This document shows positions 4,904 through 8,779 of a stretch of 8,779 nt of DNA, piece after piece (positions within the stretch are counted from its first letter, which is position 1; each line of letters begins with the position of its first letter). Position numbers and translations under genes: made by a program. Source of the DNA: an uncultured Alcaligenaceae bacterium. GTDB taxonomy: Bacteria; Pseudomonadota; Gammaproteobacteria; Burkholderiales; Burkholderiaceae_B. The stretch covers positions 1-8,779 of the forward strand of contig CALCPT010000330.1 in the NCBI GenBank assembly GCA_937897265.1. The letters run 5' to 3'. The notes beneath the pieces are model-generated. The model saw only the letters and a list, made by a program, of their open reading frames with translations. It was not told the DNA's origin and made no database searches.

Positions 4904-6514
4904 ATGACAGCAACATCACTATTCTTTTCTGAGCGCATGGCGGTCTTAGCGAAAACCCATGCCAACCACCCTGCATTAATTGATCGTGACTGCCCAACAA
5001 CTTTTGCGGCACTGCACCAACAAACTTTACAGCTCGCTAGCGGCATGGCCGCCATTGGCATCAAAGCCCATGACCGCGTGGCGGTCTGGTTACCGAACTG
5101 CACCGCCTGGGTACAAACCTTTTTAGCCTGTGCCCATTTAGGTGCGACGGTCTTGGCTGTCAACACACGCTTTCGCAGCCAAGAGGTGGCCGATATTATC
5201 GGGCGCGGCAAAGCAGACTGGCTGGTGCTGTGGCCGGATTTCAAAGGCATCGCTTTTGCCGACATGCTCGCCGATATCCCTCAAGAGGTGCTTGCCCGCT
5301 TGCGCGGCGTGCTAGCGGTAGGTGAACCCGGTAGCACCGCGATGACAGCCATCGCCAAACGCGGACATGCCTTACACGCGTTTAGCGATTTACTGCAAAG
5401 CACTCACCCTGTGCCGCAAGCCTTTGGGCAGGCACCGGCACTGTGCTTTACCACCTCGGGCACCACCTCGCTACCAAAGTTTGTTGTGCACAATCAGCAC
5501 AGCTTGATTATTCACGCCGATTCAATGCAAAAGGCTTTTCACTACGATGAGACCAGCCGCATTTTGGCAAGCGCTCCGTTTTGTGGCGCCTTTGGATTTT
5601 CGACCCTCACAGGGGGCTTAGCCACGGGCTGCACGGTTGTGTGCGAACCCGTCTCTGATACGCACAGTACGCTTGAACAGATTCGTAAGCATCTGGTCAC
5701 CCACACCTATGCCAATAACGAATCACTGTTAAAGCTCTTTGAAACGGCCCCCTCTCCTGCCACGTTCGCAACCTGCAAACTGTTTGGGTTCGCAAGCTTT
5801 TCACCTGCCATCACTAATCTGCTTGAAGAGGCGGAACGCAACCATGTTGCACTCACTGGTCTGTATGGATCAAGTGAATTGCAGGCGCTGATGGCAGCGC
5901 AACCCCTTGACGCCTCGCAGGGCGACGTCAGCGTGCGCTACCTTTCGGGCGGGCGCCTGATACACCCAGACGCGCGAGTGCGCGTGCGCGATCCGGCGAC
6001 CGGTCAACTTGCACCGCATGGTGAGTCGGGCGAAATCGAAATCAAATGTTCCAGCCAAATGTTGAGCTACCTCGACAACCCTGACGCTACCGCCCAAGCC
6101 TACACGCCCGATCTCTTTTTCAAAACAGGCGACCTTGGCTATACCGTGAGCGACACGCAGTTTGTGTTTCAAACCCGTATGGGCGATTCGATGCGCTTGT
6201 CAGGGTTTTTAGTTAACCCAGCAGAGATCGAACATGCGATCGAGGCACTACCCGGCGTACAAGCGTGTCAAGTGGTTGGTGCCACACAGGGAACAAAAAT
6301 ATTGCCCGTGGCGTTCGTGATCTTATACGCGGGCTCGCACGCGGATCCCGTTCGCTGGGCCGCCGAATGCAAACGTACGATGGCAGGCTACAAAGTCCCC
6401 GTGCATTTTGAAGTAGTGAGTGAGTTTCCCACTGTTCAAAGTGCCAACGCCGTCAAGATTTTAAAAAATAAACTGCGCGAAATGGCCGGTGAAATCCTTG
6501 CGAGAACCTCTTAA
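4904..6514 (+). CDS. AMP-forming acyl-CoA ligase/synthetase (ANL superfamily)
   Basis: A 536-residue adenylating enzyme expected to convert a carboxylic acid, ATP and CoA to an acyl-CoA, AMP and pyrophosphate. In order: an N-terminal acid-binding domain; the P-loop TTSGTTSLPK (183-192); the A5 motif YGSSE (321-325); the A7 motif FFKTGDLG (405-412, ribose-binding D410); a hinge region TRMGDSMRLSGFLVNPAEIE (424-443); and the A10 catalytic Lys in NAVKILK (K518). Several motifs are off-consensus: Ser for Gly in the P-loop, YGSSE for YGxTE, Arg431 where Lys is usual, and VK in place of GK. The ATG at 4904 is preferred, although its ribosome site is weak; ATG at 4937 would shorten it by 11 residues, and upstream GTG/ATG codons fall in the promoter region. 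The stop directly abuts the next ATG, so it is coupled to the acyl-CoA dehydrogenase. Substrate unknown. Confidence 0.92.
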   Translation: MTATSLFFSERMAVLAKTHANHPALIDRDCPTTFAALHQQTLQLASGMAAIGIKAHDRVAVWLPNCTAWVQTFLACAHLGATVLAVNTRFRSQEVADIIGRGKADWLVLWPDFKGIAFADMLADIPQEVLARLRGVLAVGEPGSTAMTAIAKRGHALHAFSDLLQSTHPVPQAFGQAPALCFTTSGTTSLPKFVVHNQHSLIIHADSMQKAFHYDETSRILASAPFCGAFGFSTLTGGLATGCTVVCEPVSDTHSTLEQIRKHLVTHTYANNESLLKLFETAPSPATFATCKLFGFASFSPAITNLLEEAERNHVALTGLYGSSELQALMAAQPLDASQGDVSVRYLSGGRLIHPDARVRVRDPATGQLAPHGESGEIEIKCSSQMLSYLDNPDATAQAYTPDLFFKTGDLGYTVSDTQFVFQTRMGDSMRLSGFLVNPAEIEHAIEALPGVQACQVVGATQGTKILPVAFVILYAGSHADPVRWAAECKRTMAGYKVPVHFEVVSEFPTVQSANAVKILKNKLREMAGEILARTS

Positions 6515-7693
6515 ATGTTTAACCCCGACTCGTTACTCTTACCTTTTTTTGAAGATAACCATCGTCAGCTACACGAGGACTTACACAAGTGGTCTGCACA
6601 ACGATTCACCAATCGCGTGCACCAAGGTAATGTCGATCAAGCCTGCATAGACCTCACACGCGCGCTAGGAAAAGCAGGCTGGCTACGTTACTGTGTGCCA
6701 GCCCAGTATGGCGGTGCCTTGCCCGCGCTTGATTCACGCAGCTTGTGTTTGATCCGGCAAACTCTGAGCTACTACGATGGCTTAGCCGATTTTGCCTTTG
6801 TCATGGCGGGTTTAGGTAGCGGGCCAATCTCGTTATTTGGATCTGATCATCTCAAAGAAAAATATCTACCCAAGGTTGCCACTGGCGAACTAATCGCAGC
6901 GTTTGCCTTGTCTGAACCTGACGCAGGCTCTGACGTTGCTGCCATGACGACACGCGCGACGCGCACGGCAACGGGCTATCGCCTCAATGGTGTTAAAACC
7001 TGGATCTCAAACGCTGATATCGCGGATTTTTATATTGTGTTTGCCCGCGTTGAGGGCGACGAGGCTGAAGGCGTCACCGCCTTTGTGGTGGACGCGACAA
7101 CACCTGGCTTGAACGTCAGCGAGCGTTTTGACGTTATTGCTGCACACCCGATTGGTAGTCTGACCTTCACTGACTGCGAGATCCCGGCCTCGCAACGCTT
7201 GGCCCTGCCCGGCCAGGGTTTTAAAGTCGCGATGCAAAATCTTGATGTGTTCAGAGCCTCGGTGGGTGCGGCGGCACTAGGCTTTGCCGAGATCGCCCTG
7301 GATATGGGTATCAGTCGCGCCACCACACGCCCAATGTTTGGCGCGATGTTGTCGGATTTGCAGATGACACAAGGCGCCATTGGCGATATGTGCACAGAAG
7401 TCGATGCGGCCACGCTATTAATCTATCGCGCAGCCTGGGAGCGCGATGTCTTGCAACGCCGCACCACAAAATCTGCAGCGATGGCTAAGATGTTTGCCAC
7501 TGAAGCTGCCCAGCGCGTGATCGACCGCTGCGTGCAGTTGCACGGTGGCTTAGGTGTGCGAGTCGGCCATCCGCTCGAAATGTTATATCGTGAAATTAGG
7601 GCATTACGTATTTATGAAGGCGCGACCGAAGTCCAACAAGTCATCATCGCGCGCGAAACACTTAAAAATAAAACCTCAGGAGCAATGTCATGA
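6515..7693 (+). CDS. Acyl-CoA dehydrogenase family protein
   Basis: A 392-residue FAD-dependent acyl-CoA dehydrogenase, introducing a trans-2 double bond into an acyl-CoA and passing electrons to ETF. Family signature 1 is AFALSEPDAGSD (129-140); signature 2 starts QLHGGLG (341-347). The catalytic base is E368 in IYEGATEVQ, the usual place for the short- and medium-chain class. The helical N-terminus, the beta domain (about 125-230, with GYRLNGVKTWISNA) and the C-terminal four-helix domain all look complete, and length is standard. It begins on the base after the ligase stop and its own TGA overlaps the start of the ThDP enzyme (ATGA), so the three proteins are made together. The simplest reading is that it oxidises the CoA ester made by the ligase. 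Chain length or branching preference cannot be read from sequence. Confidence 0.95.
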   Translation: MFNPDSLLLPFFEDNHRQLHEDLHKWSAQRFTNRVHQGNVDQACIDLTRALGKAGWLRYCVPAQYGGALPALDSRSLCLIRQTLSYYDGLADFAFVMAGLGSGPISLFGSDHLKEKYLPKVATGELIAAFALSEPDAGSDVAAMTTRATRTATGYRLNGVKTWISNADIADFYIVFARVEGDEAEGVTAFVVDATTPGLNVSERFDVIAAHPIGSLTFTDCEIPASQRLALPGQGFKVAMQNLDVFRASVGAAALGFAEIALDMGISRATTRPMFGAMLSDLQMTQGAIGDMCTEVDAATLLIYRAAWERDVLQRRTTKSAAMAKMFATEAAQRVIDRCVQLHGGLGVRVGHPLEMLYREIRALRIYEGATEVQQVIIARETLKNKTSGAMS

Positions 7694-8779
7694 ATGGTTC
7701 AGAAGCAATGGTGCACACCCTTCTTGAGGGTGAAGTCGATGTTTGTTTTGCCAACCCAGGCACCTCTGAAATGCACTTTGTTTCAGCGCTCGATCGGGCA
7801 CCAGGCATGCGTTGCGTGCTGGGCTTGTTTGAAGGCGTGGTCAGTGGCGCGGCAGATGGCTACTATCGCATGGCCGAAAAACCTGCAGCCACCCTATTGC
7901 ATCTGGGACCAGGGCTAGGTAATGCGCTGGCCAATATTCACAATGCCAAGCGCGCGTACTCAGGCATGGTCAATATCGTGGGGCAGCATGCGCTGGATCA
8001 TATCCATAACAATGCGCCGCTGAACTCTGACGTTGAAGCTGTTGCACGCCCCATGTCAAACTGGGTCAAGACCACCATGTCGGCCACTGCAGCGCCGTTA
8101 GACACTGCTGAGGCGATTTCACAAGCGCGCAGCACACCTGGGCGTATTGCCACCCTCGTGTTGCCAGCCAACTGTGCTTGGGAGCCCTCTGACCCAGGCC
8201 ACTATTCAACCGCGCCTGCGCAAACTGCCGCGGCACCGTTGACGGATACCGTGCTGGCCTTGGCGCGTTTGCTGTCTGATCGCAAAACAGCAGAGGCGAC
8301 CACGTTGCTCTTGGGCGGGCCCGCGCTTCGCGCCAACGCCGCCACCCTAGCGGGCAAGATTGCCGCACACACGGGCTGTAAATTGGCCTCTGAACCACGC
8401 AACCCGCGTATGGAACGTGGCCGCGGTCGGGTCAATATTGCACCCTTGCCTTTCCCAGTAGACGGTGCGGTCGCAATGATCAAAGATGCCAAGCATCTGG
8501 TGCTTGTCGGTAGCGCGCCACCAGTGGCATTTTTTGCTTATCCCAATAAGCCACGCATGATCAAGCAACCTGATTGCGAAGTGCACACCTTGGCTACGCT
8601 TACGCATGACATCGAAGCAAGCCTGCAAGCGTTAGTGGATGCCTTAGGCGCACAAAACACCGCCCCCGCGCAATTGTCGACAGGCCCTATCATCACTGAC
8701 TTACCAACGGGTACGCCCTCAGTCGAACACTTTGGTGCCATCATCGCAGCTACCTTGCCCGAAAACGCCATCATGGTTG
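7690..8779 (+). CDS. ThDP-dependent acetolactate synthase-like enzyme (C-terminus off the right edge)
   Basis: 363 codons of a thiamine-diphosphate enzyme of the acetolactate synthase/benzoylformate decarboxylase superfamily, whose members are usually 510-560 residues. The PYR domain shows the opening MNGSEAMVHTLLEGEVDVCF, then NPGTSE (22-27), the ThDP-activating Glu in LFEGVVSGAADGYYRM (E48), and HLGPGLGNALAN (71-82). The central domain begins near residue 185 and includes LLLGGPA and LVLVGSAPP. The PP domain with the GDG...N cofactor motif would lie beyond the edge. Relatives are often labelled acetolactate synthase large subunit, but the operon has no small subunit or branched-chain amino acid genes. 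A catabolic 2-keto-acid decarboxylase or lyase role is therefore more likely, by inference. The ATG (7690) overlaps the preceding TGA, and AGGAGCA just upstream is a good ribosome site. Confidence 0.9.
   Translation, partial: MNGSEAMVHTLLEGEVDVCFANPGTSEMHFVSALDRAPGMRCVLGLFEGVVSGAADGYYRMAEKPAATLLHLGPGLGNALANIHNAKRAYSGMVNIVGQHALDHIHNNAPLNSDVEAVARPMSNWVKTTMSATAAPLDTAEAISQARSTPGRIATLVLPANCAWEPSDPGHYSTAPAQTAAAPLTDTVLALARLLSDRKTAEATTLLLGGPALRANAATLAGKIAAHTGCKLASEPRNPRMERGRGRVNIAPLPFPVDGAVAMIKDAKHLVLVGSAPPVAFFAYPNKPRMIKQPDCEVHTLATLTHDIEASLQALVDALGAQNTAPAQLSTGPIITDLPTGTPSVEHFGAIIAATLPENAIMV

Noticed and set aside
7694..7918. 74-codon plus-strand frame starting just after the dehydrogenase stop
   Set aside because: Out of frame with the ThDP enzyme, which starts at 7690 and shows conserved motifs across the same bases.
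8066..8774. Several minus-strand frames (8066-8398, 8202-8492, 8347-8628, 8538-8774)
   Set aside because: Mutually overlapping antisense frames over a GC-rich ThDP gene, typical of shadows in high-GC coding sequence.

Overview
The window reads as an accessory catabolic region from a betaproteobacterium, probably Burkholderiales and perhaps Alcaligenaceae-like. The pointers are two orphan Bug/TctC-type periplasmic binding proteins, a LysR regulator next to a flavin reductase, and a CoA-ligase/acyl-CoA dehydrogenase/ThDP-enzyme operon. Taxonomy is inferred from gene content only. By eye the LysR end is clearly lower in GC than the right-hand operon.

Left block (1-2215): a minus-strand pair, a flavin reductase (GTG start) followed by a Bug receptor cut by the left edge, is divergent from a LysR-type regulator with a forced TTG start. 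The 182-base gap between them holds overlapping palindromes, including a T-N11-A LysR-box candidate near the regulator's promoter. A flavin reductase usually feeds reduced flavin to a separate monooxygenase, and none is visible here, so a partner could lie beyond the left edge.

Middle block (2277-3035): a minus-strand type II toxin-antitoxin pair, with a ribbon-helix-helix antitoxin upstream and a ParE/RelE toxin downstream. The two overlap by 7 bases, and a 28-bp imperfect palindrome lies upstream as a likely operator. Between this module and the next operon is a compact cluster of bulged hairpins enclosed by a 6-bp inverted repeat.

Right block (3033-8779): two divergent operons share a 153-base control region. 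Leftward is a second Bug/TctC receptor overlapping (ATGA) an SDR oxidoreductase. Rightward is an AMP-forming acyl-CoA ligase abutting (TAA|ATG) an acyl-CoA dehydrogenase, which overlaps (ATGA) a ThDP-dependent acetolactate-synthase-like enzyme cut by the right edge. The tight spacing suggests one pathway: capture of an organic acid in the periplasm, CoA activation, alpha,beta-desaturation, then redox and ThDP carbon-carbon chemistry. The substrate cannot be read from the sequence. No RNA genes, insertion sequences or CRISPR arrays were seen.
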